A model generated the notes under the pieces. That model did not search any database. It saw nothing but the letters and a program-made list of their open reading frames with translations, and was not told the DNA's origin. Shown in pieces: positions 21,217-33,565 of a stretch of 64,000 nt of DNA (its first letter is position 1; the number at the start of each line of letters is the position of its first letter). Made by a program: the position numbers and the translations under genes. The DNA comes from Rana temporaria (lineage: Eukaryota; Chordata; Amphibia; Anura; Ranidae), in the NCBI RefSeq assembly GCF_905171775.1, contig NC_053494.1, positions 162,658,101 through 162,722,100 of the forward strand, given 5' to 3'.

Positions 21217-21960
21217 AATTATTATTATTATCATATAGGATTTATATAGCACCAACAGTTTACACAGCACTTTATGATGTAGAAATACAGTTCAATACAG
21301 AAGGATTAGGAGGACCCCGCTCATGGTGCTTAAAATATAAAGGGAAGGGAGGGGGAGGTGGTACAAAAGGTAATAGCTGCAGGGGATGATCTGATGGGTT
21401 GACTTGAGTGTAGTTCTTAGGTGGAGGTAGAGGTGGAGGTGGGGTAGGCTTCCCTGAATAAGTGAGTTTCCAAGGGATGCCAAAGGCAGACAGGGTAGGG
21501 GCTGACCAGACATACTGGAGCAGGGAGTTCCAGAGGATGGGAGAGGCTTTGGAAAAGTCCTGGAGGCAAGAATAGGAGGATGTAACATTGGAGATAAAGA
21601 ACAGGAGGTCCTGGGAGAAGCAGAGAGGATGATTTGGGCAATATCTGCAGATGAGGTTGGTAATGAAGCTGGGGGCGATGTTATTGATGGCCTTGTATGT
21701 TGTGGTTAGTATTTAGAATTTTATACAGCAGGTAGAGGAAGGCAGTGAAAAGATTGGCAGAGAGGAGCAGCAGTCATGGATTGGTTAGTAAGGTGTATTA
21801 TTCTAGCAGTAGCATTCATAATAGACTAAAGGAAGGATAGTCTGTGTAAAGGTAGGCCAGTGAGGAGGAAGTTGCAATAATCAAGGCAGGAAATTAGTGT
21901 CGTTAGTCAGGAAAGGGCAAATTCTGGAAATGCTGACACTAAGGCTGTCCTCTGCCCCTG
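21217..21960 (-). pseudogene. CR1/L2/Rex1-type LINE, 3' end of the reverse-transcriptase ORF
   Basis: On the minus strand: CNFLLTGLPLHRLSFL and SIMNATARIIHLTN, then KAINNIAPSFITNL, then ASPILWNSLLQ. This is the conserved C-terminal order of such ORFs (DYCNSLL-GLP, IQNAAARL, LHGLAPSYL, LWNSLP). The tail after the ORF contains GTTGGTGCTATATAAATC and ends in an (AAT)-rich microsatellite, here seen as ATTATTATTATTATC at 21217-21231 on the plus strand, as expected for the simple-repeat 3' tail of these LINEs. Several frameshifts. The copy is 5' truncated, the usual outcome of incomplete reverse transcription. Confidence 0.8.
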
Positions 21961-23310
21961 CTTTATAGTGAGGTTATTGGTTTATCCACAAGCTCCCTAA
22001 TTGGCCTTTCTAAGTCTGATGGTCATAGTTCAAAGACCATATAGTGCACTATGGTTTTAAAGCAATTTCCTTGGCGAATGTGCACAAAAAAAGTCACTAG
22101 GAATGCCTATCTCTACTATTGAGTTATATAGTAATTTTAGATGAAAATGGGGATTGGGAGAGTTTCTTTTATTCTTTAAATGTTAAACAAAATCATTTTA
22201 TTAATTTCTCATTTTGTTTTAGCAAAAGAAAATTACAAAACAACATTTTTAATGAAAAAAACAAAACGGTTTCTTTCTATCTCACTTTAAACATAGGCAT
22301 ACACCGTAATGGTTCAGTATTGGCAAATACTACACGTAGGCTAGTATCTGGCAAACACATAGGAGTTTCTGCCTCATTCTTCGGAATCGGGTTAGAATGC
22401 CATACAACTGTAACAAGTGGTTTATTGTTTAGAACATAAAATGATATTTCTCTAAATTGTAGCCATTTCTGCAATAAGCTCAAAAAACAGTTCATGCGGA
22501 GTCTAACAGATAACTCTTTATGGCAAAATGGTTTTGTTTATCGTGTATTCTCTAAACTGCAATATAGAGGAGGTTGACTAGCTCAACTACACACTGAAGG
22601 ATTCCCACTGAGTCGCTGGAAGCCTGCAACTGCAGAGTATACAAAGAAAATCACCATAAAATTCTGTGCTACAGTTGAATACAAACAGTCTTCAATTCCT
22701 GCTGTGATTTGGCATCCCCCTTTGGACAGCTGGAAACTGAGCATAGTATCTGCTGCCAAAAACACATTATAAGGGAATTTGAATGCCCAGTTTCATGGAA
22801 ACAAGCCGTAACTGACTTTATGACTCAGCTAGAAAATAATTAATAAAACCCTTGATTCTATATATATGAATGCAGTGCAGCGCCATTCCCTGTTAGGTGC
22901 CTATGGTGAAACAAAAAAACAAAAAAAAAACATTAATGAAAAGAGCCTTCAATGCTTAAGCCATCAACTCTACTTTAGATTTTAAGAGTGAGAAATTGCT
23001 AATAACATGTATACCCACCTTCTGTTTCATTTTTATGAGTCTGCTGTTCAGGTATTAGTCAAAGCACTATGTTACTGCTGGCAGCAATAATTGTTTTGTG
23101 TGCTTGATACTGTGCTAACAATGTAACCATGGTTATTGATTATGTGAGTGTTTTTAGAATCATGCTTAGGAGTAAAGCAAAGGGCAAACAATAAAGATAT
23201 ATGAACAGCATTCAGAATATGGTTGTTATATGGTTAATTGGTTACACAGATCCACCTATGAGCTCATCTAAAAACATAGAGCAAAGCACAGTAGCGAGCA
23301 GTGACCTGTA
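21961..23310. other. Unassigned AT-rich intergenic DNA
   Basis: No gene recognised. The 106-codon frame at 22119-22439 has no motif and a codon composition like its surroundings. Confidence 0.5.
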
Positions 23311-24528
23311 TTAAAGCGGGAGCTCACCCGAAAAGCAATTTTTAACATTAGATTGAGGCTCATTTTGTCAAGGGGAATCGGGTGTTTTTTGTTTTTAAAT
23401 CGAAGCAGTACTTACAGTTTTAGAGATAAATCTTCTCCGCCGCTTCCGGGTATGGTCTTTGGGACTGGGCATTCCTATTTGATTGACATGCTTCCGACAG
23501 GCTTCCGACGGTTGCATACATCACGTCACGAATAGCCGAAAGAAGCCAAACATCGGTGCGGCTCTATACGGCGCCTGCGCACCGACGTTCGACTACTTTC
23601 GTAAAATCGTGACGCGATGTATGCGACCGTCGGAATCCTGTCAATCAAATAGGAACGCCCAGTCCCGCAGCCCATACCCGGAAGCGGCGGAGAAGATCTC
23701 TCTCTAAAACGGTAAGTACTGCTTAGATTTAAAAAAAAACACCCGATTCCCCTTGACAAAATGAGCCTCAATCTAATGTTAAAAATTTAGGGCCAAATCC
23801 ACAAAAGGGATACGATGGCGTAACTGCTGTTACTCCATCGTATCCCTGTTCCTAACTATGGAACTGATCCACAGAATCAGTTTTCCATAGTTAGGGAGAA
23901 GATCCGGCATGTGTAATTGAATTACACTGCCGGATCTTAGGATGCAGTACCGCATCTGCCGCTGGGGGCATTTCGTGTCGAAATGCCGCCTTGGGTATGC
24001 AAATTAGCACTTACGGAGATCCACAAAGCTTTTCAGCTTAGTTTTTTCTCCGTAAGTTTTTGTTTGCATACGCAAAATTAGGGCTGCTTTTACATGGTGT
24101 AAAGTTAGTACACCATGCAAAAGCAGACCTTTCTGTCCAGCGACGCGATTTTTTTTAAATTTTGAATTATTTGTTTCGCGCCGTATCTTTTTTTTTTCCC
24201 GACGCAACTTTATTGACCCGTCGCAATCCACAAAGCTCGACGTAACGTAATTTCGCGCTATGCACGTCGGAAAAATTACGTCACGAGCATGCGCAGTACG
24301 GCCGGCGCGGGAGCGCGCCTATTTTAAATGGGAATCGCCCCCATTACAATAGGAACGCCTTGCGATGGCAGAATTTAAGTTACACAGCCCAAAATTTCTA
24401 GGTAAGTGGTTTGTGGATCGGGCACTTAGGTAGAAATTTTAGGGCAGTGTAACTTAAATGGGAAAAATTAAGTTAGGCACGATCTTTGTGGATTTGGCCC
24501 ATAGTTTTTGGGTGAACCTCCACTTTAA
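23311..24528. mobile_element. TTAA-flanked palindromic element, split by a Harbinger MITE
   Basis: TTAA at 23311-23314 and 24525-24528. Left end AAAGCGGGAGCTCACCC; complement of right end AAAGTGGAGGTTCACCC. The left arm (aacattagattgaggctcattttgtcaagg, acttacag, ctccgccgcttccggg) is complementary to 23640-23785. The same family is present at 51296-51781. A family A MITE (23790-24500) sits close to the right end, showing it inserted later. Confidence 0.87.
23790..24500. mobile_element. Harbinger-like MITE, family A
   Basis: Left GGGCCAAATCCACAAA, right TTTGTGGATTTGGCCC: a perfect 16-bp terminal inverted repeat, extended by further complementarity. Left flank TTA, right flank ATA. These termini share GGGCCAAATCCACA with the autonomous Harbinger element at 60234. 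The interior has the family's GCATGCGCAGTA block and a long second inverted repeat around TTACACTGCC. Confidence 0.9.
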
Positions 24529-24669
24529 CCAATCAAAAGTAAGCTTTCATTATTCTGCTAATAAAGATTTGTACATGCTTGAAAATATAGTCCATTCTTG
24601 TCTTTACCAATTTGTTTTTTTACAGTATACCATTATTATGGGATATAAAATGTGAGTACATAACATACC
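24529..24669. other. Short unassigned spacer
   Basis: Nothing recognised between the TTAA element and the next MITE. Confidence 0.5.
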
Positions 24670-24903
24670 ACCTGTTCATTTTGCAAAGGCAGTTGCATTT
24701 TGCAAAGGAATTTGTCACAGAGCTTAGTGAATGAGGTGATGTTCTGCTGACTTTTATCATCCAATGATGTGTAAACTTCAATGATGTGTAAAGTTCTGTT
24801 TTTTTCTTGTCTGTGATTGGCTATTCCTATGCTCACAACATTCACTAAGCTCTGGGCAAATTCTCTTGCAAAGTACAATTTACCTTGCAAAGTGAACAGC
24901 TAC
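24670..24903. mobile_element. Small MITE with TGCAAAGTGAAC-type arms
   Basis: Left arm ACCTGTTCATTTTGCAAAGG... through GAGCTTAGTGAATG is complementary to the right arm CATTCACTAAGCTC... TTGCAAAGTGAACAG (arms about 70 bp with small mismatches). The internal direct repeat TTTTGCAAAGG in each arm is typical of this kind of fold-back element. Superfamily unknown. Confidence 0.75.
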
Positions 24904-24968
24904 ATAGTTACCTAGTTAGTCGGGTTGAAAAAAGACACAAGTCCATCTAGTTCAACCATAAAAAAAAT
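24903..24968. repeat. Dispersed repeat fragment (TACATAGTTAC...TTGAAAAAAGACACAAGTCC)
   Basis: The string from TACATAGTTACCTAGTTAG through TCCATCTAGTTCAACC is one I recognise as a highly repeated word in amphibian genomes. Recognition is from memory, without alignment. Confidence 0.5.
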
Positions 24969-26465
24969 ATCAATAAAATAAAAAATATCAACAAAAATAT
25001 TGTCTTTAGTAAATCAACCCCTGGGTCTCTTTAAATTCAGGAGGATTCTGTGGATGTGCATACAAATATAGTAATTTCTCTAGTATGGCTGTCAGGCTTA
25101 CAGGGTAGATACCAGGATGAAAATCAGAGAATATCAGGAGGAAGGCTGTGCCTCTCTTATTAGTTTACGTACAAAATGTTTTTGTCTGAATAGACCGTAC
25201 CTTTAACATTGAATCTGTTGCATAACAGCTTTAAATTCACTGAGCTGTTTGTGCTTATAGCAGCCACTTCTAATAATAAAAGAAATCCATCAACTTTAAA
25301 TACTTGTGTTTCCTACAATGATACATAGTTTATTCCTGGGTACTTCCATGCATTAGGGACTACATCAATTTACCAAAATAATACCAAATTAGTACAGTAA
25401 ATATTGAAATCAGACCTTTTGGGCAAACCATTGGCCTAATTTTTTTTCTACAATCTGTTCCTAATCTCAATTCATCAATAACACTGCCTTATTATAGAAC
25501 TATGACAGCCAGCTAGAGTACTTGATAAATTATACATCTCAAGCCAGAGTTAAAATTTGAAGCTCAAGCGCTAATTATCTGTACAGGCCTAGTTAATAAC
25601 GAGATTTCTTGTTAAGTATCTGATCACAGCATGGACATCATTTGTCAAGGACCTCAAGTCTACCTCTGAGACCCTCTCTTCCGAGTCTCCCATGCCTACC
25701 ATATGTAAAACCAGGATCTTTGTTTCCGTAATAACCTTTTATTAGAAGCTGACACAATGATTAAGTTCACTGTAGACACATACAATGAATTAGACAATTA
25801 CCCGTGCTGCTTTAAGCTGCTCAGGCTCCTAGCAAGACAAAATAATTAATATTGTATTTTAATTTGATGCGCTTCACATTTAAACCCCAATTTGCAAGGT
25901 ACACCCGGAAGGAGGTGGGCACTGCTCTTGCCGTGTCTTCTTATGGAATGAAGGGCCCCTGCAGTTTAAAACATGGTAGCGCAGAAGGTACAACATTCTA
26001 TGATCACTTCTCAATAGAGCAAAGAATTCTACAGCATAATGAGAAAGGTAATTACCTACAACTAACTTTATGGCCTTTCCTTTAATGAAACTCTAATCTC
26101 TCAGGTCTATATGCTTTAAGCATTTGCCTCTTGACTGTTTCATTCCCGGAATGTTCAATCCTATCACTAGTTTCCACTGTACAGAGGTACTAATTAGGTT
26201 TCTATACAAATATTAAATGTGAAGGCAAAGCCCATGATACTTGCAGAGCGTTCAAAGAAATCAGGAGCACTTACTCCATTATAGACCAGAAAATTAAAAT
26301 GATCATTATACCTTTTTTAATTACATAAGCTCATTAGAGTAGACCAGTACAGAGTGAATAGATTACTATATACATAACTTTCATATTTTAATTGTACTTT
26401 CTAAAGCGCATTTATGGTTAAAATTAACTTGATGCCTCTAATGAAAAGGGATATATGGTGTTATA
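24969..26465. other. Unassigned intergenic DNA, no repeat recognised
   Basis: No gene or known repeat seen. One of the longer stretches of apparently single-copy sequence in the window; AT-rich throughout. Confidence 0.5.
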
Positions 26466-26505
26466 TTAAAGGACAGTTCCACCAAAAACTGATTTTAAGT
26501 TTTGT
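26466..26505 (+). mobile_element. TTAA-type element end, fragment
   Basis: TTAAAGGACAGTTCCACC matches the termini of the TTAA family (compare 14156). No right end found; probably a truncated copy. Confidence 0.45.
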
Positions 26506-27126
26506 GTGGTCTTTGATAAGATGGGTTCTATTGCATAGAGTTTCATATATCATAGAGATTCTGAAGGCGGGATCACCATGCAGTATTTTGGACCTCTGTC
26601 CCTAGCCTCCCTATTTTTACATGATAACAAGAAAATAACAACTATCAGAAGTAGTCATGATAGCATTATTCTTTGCTTTAACAGCTTAATTTTTATAGTA
26701 TTGCCAAAGTAATATTAAAGTAGTAAAAAGGGAGGCAAGTTGCGCTAATAAATAATGTGAAAGTCCACACTGTGATCAAAACAGTCCAACTGTGATCAAA
26801 ACAGTCCAACAGTGCACTATATTGTACTACATCTTGTAATGATAGTATTCAGTATAATAATTCTCATTTTTATTTCACATTCCTTTATTTATATTTTCCC
26901 CACATTTATGCAATTCTTTTTTGCAAATCAACAATGGTAAACGTTGAGTTAAATTATAACTTCATCAAAAACAGCATATATATGAATTTCAAAATTCAAA
27001 AAGCAATAATAAAAATAATTTATTTTTCTAATCGGGTAAATATGAAATGTTACATAAGAATATTTCATATATATATATATATCACTTGTAGTCAGCAGAT
27101 AGTTAAACGTCTTCTTTTTACCTAAC
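26506..27126. other. Unassigned AT-rich intergenic DNA
   Basis: No gene recognised. A tandem duplication of CTGTGATCAAAACAGTCCAA occurs at about 26769-26808. Confidence 0.5.
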
Positions 27127-27457
27127 TTAAAGGAGAAGTATAGCCAAAGGTAATTTGCCTGTACTTTTCCCGTAGATCACAGGAGTGCAGTTAGTTTTGC
27201 TGGATTTGCACCTGGCTCATCCTCTCATCAAGCTGCTGAGAGCTGGAGCCCTTTCCACAGCCCAGAGTTCCAGTAAGCATGGGGGGGCAAACCAGAGAGC
27301 AGGTGACTGACAGTCACTGTCTCTCTGCTTAGGGAGCCATGAGAACCGAGCGATTGGCTGTGTTTGATAGCTCAGTTCTCAGTGTTAGAGCTGGCAGGCG
27401 ACAGATGCAGCATCGAACAAAGGATGAATTGTTTTTTAAAACATACATCTCTTTTAA
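27127..27457. mobile_element. TTAA-flanked non-autonomous element, second subfamily
   Basis: TTAA at 27127-27130 and 27454-27457; left AAGGAGAAGTATAGCC and complement of right AAAGAGATGTATGTT form an imperfect inverted repeat. Interior words are shared with 16664-16995. No open frame. Confidence 0.75.
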
Positions 27458-27723
27458 CTACTTTATTCTGTTTTTAGTCTGTGTAACTTGATCTCCAGTT
27501 ATTCAGATCTATGATACTTACCCAAACTGTATTTTCAGTTATACATAAGCAGTCAACTAACATTAAGTGGTTCTGGACTTTCTTATCTGAAAGTCCAGAT
27601 GGTCTGCAAAATAAATGTTATTGAAAGAGCATGTATTAAATGTAGATGTGTGAGTTCACAACAAGTCAGGACAACAAATTAAAGTTATAAACTTCCACTG
27701 TAAAATTAAACTGCCCACTTTTA
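27458..27723. other. Short unassigned spacer
   Basis: No gene or element recognised. Confidence 0.5.
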
Positions 27724-28199
27724 GGCCTCTTGCACACAAGAGTCAAAAAACGCTACCGTCTTTACTGATCTGAACACAAGTGTAATGGTGTCTGTGGAAA
27801 AATGCATACAGTCATGTAAAAATCAGTAAAACAGCAATAAGTGCAGAGCCACAAATGAATTTTAAAAAATGATGTTTGAGTGCAGACTTTTAAGCGCATA
27901 TGAGTGTATGTGCATGTACTCACTGGTTTTTACCCCAAAAGTTCCCACGTAATGATCAGTAAATATCTGTGTAAAATGATCCTGTTTATTTATTTTTTTC
28001 AGTACCTGCATCTGGCATATGTGTACATGTACAGTATGTCCTCGGATCCAGATTTTTGGATTTTGTGCTACGGATCTGAACGCAGTGCATATTTACGCAT
28101 TAGTGTGAATGTCTCCAATGGGAAAAATGCAGCTGTGTTCAGATCTGTAAATAAAAAACAGTTGTAAGTTAATTTTTTTACCCTCATGTGAATGAGGCC
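27724..28199. mobile_element. MITE with GGCCTC(T/A)T(G/T)CACA ends
   Basis: Left GGCCTCTTGCACACAAG; complement of right GGCCTCATTCACATGAG. Left flank TTA, right flank ATA. Probably a third Harbinger-like family. A related end fragment (AAGGCCCCATGCACACTGG) lies near 52952. The open frame at 27904-28167 within it has no motif. Confidence 0.65.
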
Positions 28200-28211
28200 A
28201 TACAGACAAAG

Positions 28212-28212
<1 letters not shown>

Positions 28213-28310
<98 letters not shown>
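28213..28310. repeat. (GATA)n microsatellite, about 24 units
   Basis: Uninterrupted GATA tract. The Ser-Ile-Tyr-Leu repeat frames on the minus strand derive from it. Confidence 0.98.
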
Positions 28311-28319
28311 CCAGAAAAC

Positions 28320-29200
28320 CACATAACTTAGAGAAAAAAAGATTAGACAGCCGCACTTCCAAAAAATCCTTAAAAAGGTTGCCTTTAATGGTAAAAGAAA
28401 ACAGCACTACAAATCACAGCAGACAGTGGGGTGTATTTCTGACGCGTTTCGCACGGTAATGTCAGTGCTTAGTCATAGCTAAAACAAAATGGTACACAAC
28501 TCAAATATATACACACCTAAACCAAACCAGTCACGTGGTCCACCATCACCTGTGGCCAACCATCGCTAATAGTGTATGTTGGGATGGTGAATAACAATTG
28601 ATGGTGATCACCTGGAGGGGTGGACCACATTAGTGGTTATATCTGACACACATATAAAACCCAAAACAGGAATGAAATAAGTTTAAGTGAAAACTAAGTA
28701 AAAAGTATATATGTAATAAAATTAACATAAACATTGAATATAGAAAAGCATAAATTAAATCTAGTGACAACAAATTGACATACAAATATAGATATAATCA
28801 ATGTGACAATAAATGATACAAAACAGTGTCAAATGTGTATACATGTGTTCTTATTCGATGTGTGAAACAACGTGAAGAGATTGAGAATCCTCTACACATA
28901 AATATGTGTAGATTGTAATGATGCAGGTGAAGTGAGAAAGTGAACATCAAAATTAGGTGTATATTATGCATCAGGAAACTCGAAAGACATTGTAAGCGAA
29001 AAAAGAAACAATAAAAGAGAAAACCATATACACTCACAAATATATATTTCTGTATTTTCAAACCTCACTGTTCTGATTAAGGAACTGAAGATCTTGGTTT
29101 TATTATTACACGTCACCCCATCATAAAGATACAGGTAAAGTAGACATGTAGTTGCCATATGCATTCGTTATAGACCATGTCTTGCAAAGATATCAGCTAA
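28320..29200 (-). mobile_element. Penelope-like terminal repeat or 3' tail (probable)
   Basis: Minus strand: a decayed hammerhead (28439-28478), then TGTAGTGCTGTTTTC, a TTAAAGG word and GGAAGTGCGGCTGTC, ending beside the GATA tract. The same order occurs at 18176-18305. Upstream (28480-29200) is AT-rich with a fold-back of ATTGATGGTGATCACC-type words near 28540-28630. No reverse transcriptase frame. The right boundary is approximate. Confidence 0.5.
28439..28478 (-). ncRNA. Hammerhead-like motif, one core position altered
   Basis: Minus strand: CTATGACTAA, stem II GCAC/GTGC with a 10-nt loop, GAAA, C-GC-GTC, then AG. Stem II, the GAAA box and the GUC cleavage triplet are intact; the first box reads TGACTA where the core needs TGANGA. 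Likely a recently inactivated copy of the Penelope-type ribozyme. Confidence 0.55.
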
Positions 29201-30840
29201 CAAGTTCATTTTTCCTCATGTTGCTATGGTGACGATATAATTATGAGATAATAGCCTACTCAGACAACATACGTGGATGAATGCTTGGCCAACAAGTCAA
29301 CTAGAACACACGGTCCCTAATAGATCTTCCAGGACTCCAATACTGATTACAGTTCATTCTCTTAGCAAGAGTTTTACTATCAATTTTGTTACATAATACG
29401 TGCTGTCCAAGGAATCCCATAGCCAATTAGCTTTATCCAATGATCTTAAATAATGACCTTTCACGTACAAACTGGAGTATATTAAGAGCTATGTTATGTG
29501 TTATAAAATCTGATGAGCCTAGATTTCAAGGCAAATCAAAGGATTTTAGGGTCTCACTTCACTTGAGCAGAAGAATAATGGTTGAAAGTATTTTTTTTAT
29601 AGTGAGAAAATTCCTTTCCTTTGTACTCTATGACCTTTTCTGACTGTAAAATGGTAAGAAACTGCAAAATCTTACAGCCCATGGGATTATGAAGTTCTAT
29701 TCACCTACATATATTCTCTGCTTCTATCACTGTATATCCAAAGAGATTAAACCTTGCAAGTGTGTCTGATAAAGACTGTGTAAGGAAGAAAATGGATAGT
29801 TACCGAATAAGAAACAACATTATTACTGATCTTAAAACTAGGAAACTTTGTTCTAAGTGCATCAAAGTCATCTCAGAGAAGGTATACATTACCCATAATA
29901 CATACAGTATTTTATGATATCCTACAAAAATTCTTGTAACAACAGACACTGCCATTGACATATTGTGCTAGGGGGAAGCCATAAACTATCAACCAAAAAC
30001 ATTCATACAGCAAGCAGTCTCTTCTTCTGATAGCCATGGAATGAGGATGTGCACACAGACGTGGGGGATAATTGGGTGTCTACTGGAGACCATTGAAGTG
30101 CACGTGAACCCAAAAAGGGAAGATATACATTCTTATACAAAACACCTAGAAATGGTAATCCTTCCTAAGCAGTACCTTAAAAAGACTGAACTTTTTCTCC
30201 TCCTCTAGTGTTGTCTCTCCTCTAGTGTTGTCATAGGTTGGATTAATGCCCACATATGTAAATGCCAGTGATGGGTGGAGCCCAGCTGGTAGAAGGGGCA
30301 TGGGAACCAAAACACCCCAGAGCTGATAAGTAGCAGTCTCCTGCAGTACCGACCCAAAGGGCCCTTTGCAGTGCTGAAGTCCCAGGCATTTTTGAATAGT
30401 GGTGGAAGCCTGTGGAAGTATGGGCCATCTGGGATTGTGCCCGGCTGAAGAGAGCTATAACAGGGACATTGGGAAAAGACCGGTATACCATAGAAAGCAC
30501 CTTGATTCCCCTGACCCATAGCTGTGTGTCATGTGATATGGTGAAGAAAGTATGATGCTATCAACTTAGTATAAATGTGGAAGGGGTCCCAACACTGTGG
30601 TGCTACGTAGGAATAGAAGTGTCAAAGGAAGATGGCTTGAAAGATGTGCTTACATTTTGCTCAGAAATAAGAGCTATAGAATGTCTACTCTTGTGTGTGG
30701 CATTTCACACAGAAGAATTCTAATGGTATGTGATGTTAGAGGTTACATAAAGTTTGTGAAGATGTGAAGTTACAGTAAATTATGAAAAATGCATGTGTGG
30801 ACATTCCTTTATCCTCAAATATTAAGACCTACGGGCGGGG
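29201..30840. other. Unassigned intergenic DNA
   Basis: No gene or repeat family recognised. Frames at 30205-30519 on the minus strand overlap each other and lack motifs. Confidence 0.5.
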
Positions 30841-30843
30841 ATG

Positions 30844-31226
30844 TTGTGAGCAGACCTACGGAGTATAACACATTATAACAGAGAGATCCATCAGCAACAG
30901 GTGGGTGGTTTTACTATCCAAGAAAAAGAGGGGCAGAGACTTGCATCGTTTGGCCTTGACAACTGCTAAATTGTGGTCCCCCCTACACATGTTCTATTTA
31001 AAGGCACTCTTATGTATTGAGGCCCAAGTCTGTAAAATTATCTAAAGTACTGCTGTACTCCTTGATGGAGAGGGAGTTAGAAGCTAAGGACCTGCAAAGA
31101 TTTCCCTGCCTTTGCTTCATTCTGTGCATCTGTGTTTTCTGCACCTCTCTGCTGCTCCTTGAATACGAATACTCGTATAACCCCTCAGTCAACAGATCAC
31201 CAAACGTTAGTGGGTCAGCTGTAACA
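30844..31226. repeat. Possible solo LTR (weak)
   Basis: The segment begins TGTTGTGAGCAG and ends GCTGTAACA, giving TGTT...AACA ends as in many LTRs, is about 380 bp long, and has a TATTTAAAGG word at about 30992-31001. No target-site duplication is present (GGGGA versus TGAGT) and no internal retroelement sequence is attached. Confidence 0.2.
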
Positions 31227-32186
31227 TGAGTAAGTAAGCCTCTACCATGATGGACTAATAATATTGTTGTTTTATCACTTTCAGGTAAGTATAAAATATT
31301 GCAAATAAGTATAAAATATTTACCATTTGAAGCCAGCAGGTGGCTCACTAGATCCATCTGACTGCAAGTTTTCTATAGTAATTAAATGTTATGCTATGAA
31401 AAGCCTGATGACCCTGTGTTATCTGATTGTCTGCTATTCAAGTCTATTTGAAACGTACACGTAGCTTAATCAGTCAGAAGAAGAATGCATCACTTCTTTT
31501 TTTAGTCCAGACAAACTTTGAATTGTATTTTAAACTAGAGAGAAGATGTTGTTAAAAAGGCAATAAATAGTTTTTCCATTGGAAAGTAAATGAAAATAGA
31601 TTATATGCTAATGCACATCGGGCATCCTTGACAGGTATTTTCAGTCTTGAGGCACCCCTGTTCAAGGCTTGGTTCACGTTACTGTGTGTCATGGAACACG
31701 CTCAAAATCTGACTCATTCCTGACACACAGACAAATGCTCTGCTCTTTAGGGGTGTCATCAATTCTTGATGGTACCCCACACATTGGCAAACATGCGGTG
31801 CTTTTGGTGCGGCGCAATTAAAAAAGGGATCGGGGTCTTTCTCTGCATTTCTGAAATTAATAGGCTGCCCTACATGCAGCACGCATCAACACAGATGTGA
31901 ATCAAGAGTTTGTTCATGTGTCAGGTTGAAGTGGTAGTAAAACCACATGGTTGAGCTGTTTTTACCACCCCCAACTTCTCCCTCTTTAGCTTCAGAGGCA
32001 ACAGCTGGGGGTGTACACATGCTGTGGCTGTAGCTGGAGGTATACCCAGGGTGAATGGGGCTGCACTGCAACTACCCCGCAACTGTCTGCAGTGTAGTGA
32101 TGCTGCATTTACGGGCTTTTTAGAGGAGCAGCAGTCTTTGATGCTATAACAAACAAGCCCTACAAAAGCAGTTCTGATGGTACAGG
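31227..32186. other. Unassigned intergenic DNA
   Basis: No gene recognised. A short tandem duplication (AAGTATAAAATATT) lies at about 31287-31321. Confidence 0.5.
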
Positions 32187-32763
32187 AATAGGGGGGGGGG
32201 GGGTCAGGATTAAAAGTAGCATACATACACACATACATATATATATATACATACACACACAGACACATGTATATATGCACACATTCAGACACAGACACAT
32301 GTGTACCCCCACATACACAAATACAGACACTCACATGTACACATTCATTTGCACACACACACACACACATACAAACACATACATGTTCACACAAACAAAT
32401 ATGCACATGCATACACACATGTATACACACACACAAACATGGACACACATGTATGTGTGTGTGTGTGTGTGCATGTGTTTATATATGTGTACATGTACAC
32501 ATGTACACATACATACAAATACATACATACATGTGTACACACACATGTACACATACACATGTACACATACATACAAATTGTACACAAACACATGTATACA
32601 CACACACACACATACACACATGTACACACACACACATATGTACTCATACATACATACACACACACACATGTACACACACATGTACACATAAACACACACA
32701 TGTACACATACACTCACACACATGTACACATAAATGCACATATGTACACATACATGCACACAT
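32187..32763. repeat. Compound CA/GT and ACATGTAC-rich low-complexity array
   Basis: A 13-base G run (near 32190-32202) is followed by more than 500 bp made almost entirely of ACAC, CATGTACAC and ACATACA words, with a short GTGTGTG inversion near 32450-32475. The six overlapping His-Thr-rich or Cys-Val-rich frames of 100-178 codons all derive from this array and are not genes. Confidence 0.96.
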
Positions 32764-33565
32764 GAAAAAGGGAAAAGATTTTTGCACTTATCAACAGATA
32801 TAATAACAGTAAATAACAAAGTGCTGTTAGTGTACTAAACAGACCAAAAAGGAGCAAATAAGAGTTCATAAATTCATTGTCTGAATTTAGGGTCCATTTA
32901 CACCAGGATGATCCCATGAAGTGTGTTTGATGCATGTGCATTAAGGTGCAATAATTGAAAAATGATGTCTAGTCGTAGCTTTTTATTACTTAGTAATAGA
33001 TAAAGTGGAGGAGGGTTAGAACCCCTGCCATATTTTTGCTAATAATAAAAAGTGACAACTTTTTTATTACAGAAAATAAGGGTAAATCTCTCCAATGGAG
33101 CCTCAGATAAAAGTAGCAGCCTAACAAGGGTTCTATCCTTTTTCTTCAACCACAAAAAAATATTTTCTTTAGTAGAGTAGGTGAAAGCTCCATTAACACA
33201 CTGCAAGGGGATGCTTAAAGTGATAGTAAAGGTTTAAATGGTAGATTCCTTGGCTGTAATGGATAGGAAGGTTTAGTCACACTTTAAGGTGTGTCTTCAG
33301 TCAAAATTAAAAATCATATATTCATTTTCACATTGTATGTCAATTATTTCTTACCTCCTCCTAATAATGTGAACGTTCTTAAAGTTTGTAAAAAAAATGT
33401 AATCAGATTTTATTTAAAGATGTTTTTTATAGTTTAACGCCACAAGAACAAACTGCCATGCAGGGTGTAAAACAAATGCAGGAAAAAAAAACATCAATAC
33501 ACAATATTTAAACCGGACTGGGAAAAAAATACATAAGGACCTAAAATGCAGAAAACATACAGTAT
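32764..33565. other. Unassigned AT-rich DNA with a TTAA-type fragment
   Basis: No gene recognised. TTAAAGTGATAGTAAAGGTT at 33215-33234 looks like the end of another TTAA-class element; no partner end was found. Confidence 0.45.

Noticed and set aside
28068..28407. Ser-Ile-Tyr-Leu repeat frames of 84 and 104 codons
   Set aside because: Translations of the GATA microsatellite on the minus strand.
30844..31226. Solo LTR with TGTT...AACA ends
   Set aside because: Kept only as a weak feature: no target duplication, no primer-binding site or internal sequence.
31921..32819. Six overlapping Cys-Val-Met or His-Thr-rich frames of 100-178 codons
   Set aside because: All come from the CA/ACATGTAC array; long frames in every phase on both strands show low complexity rather than coding.
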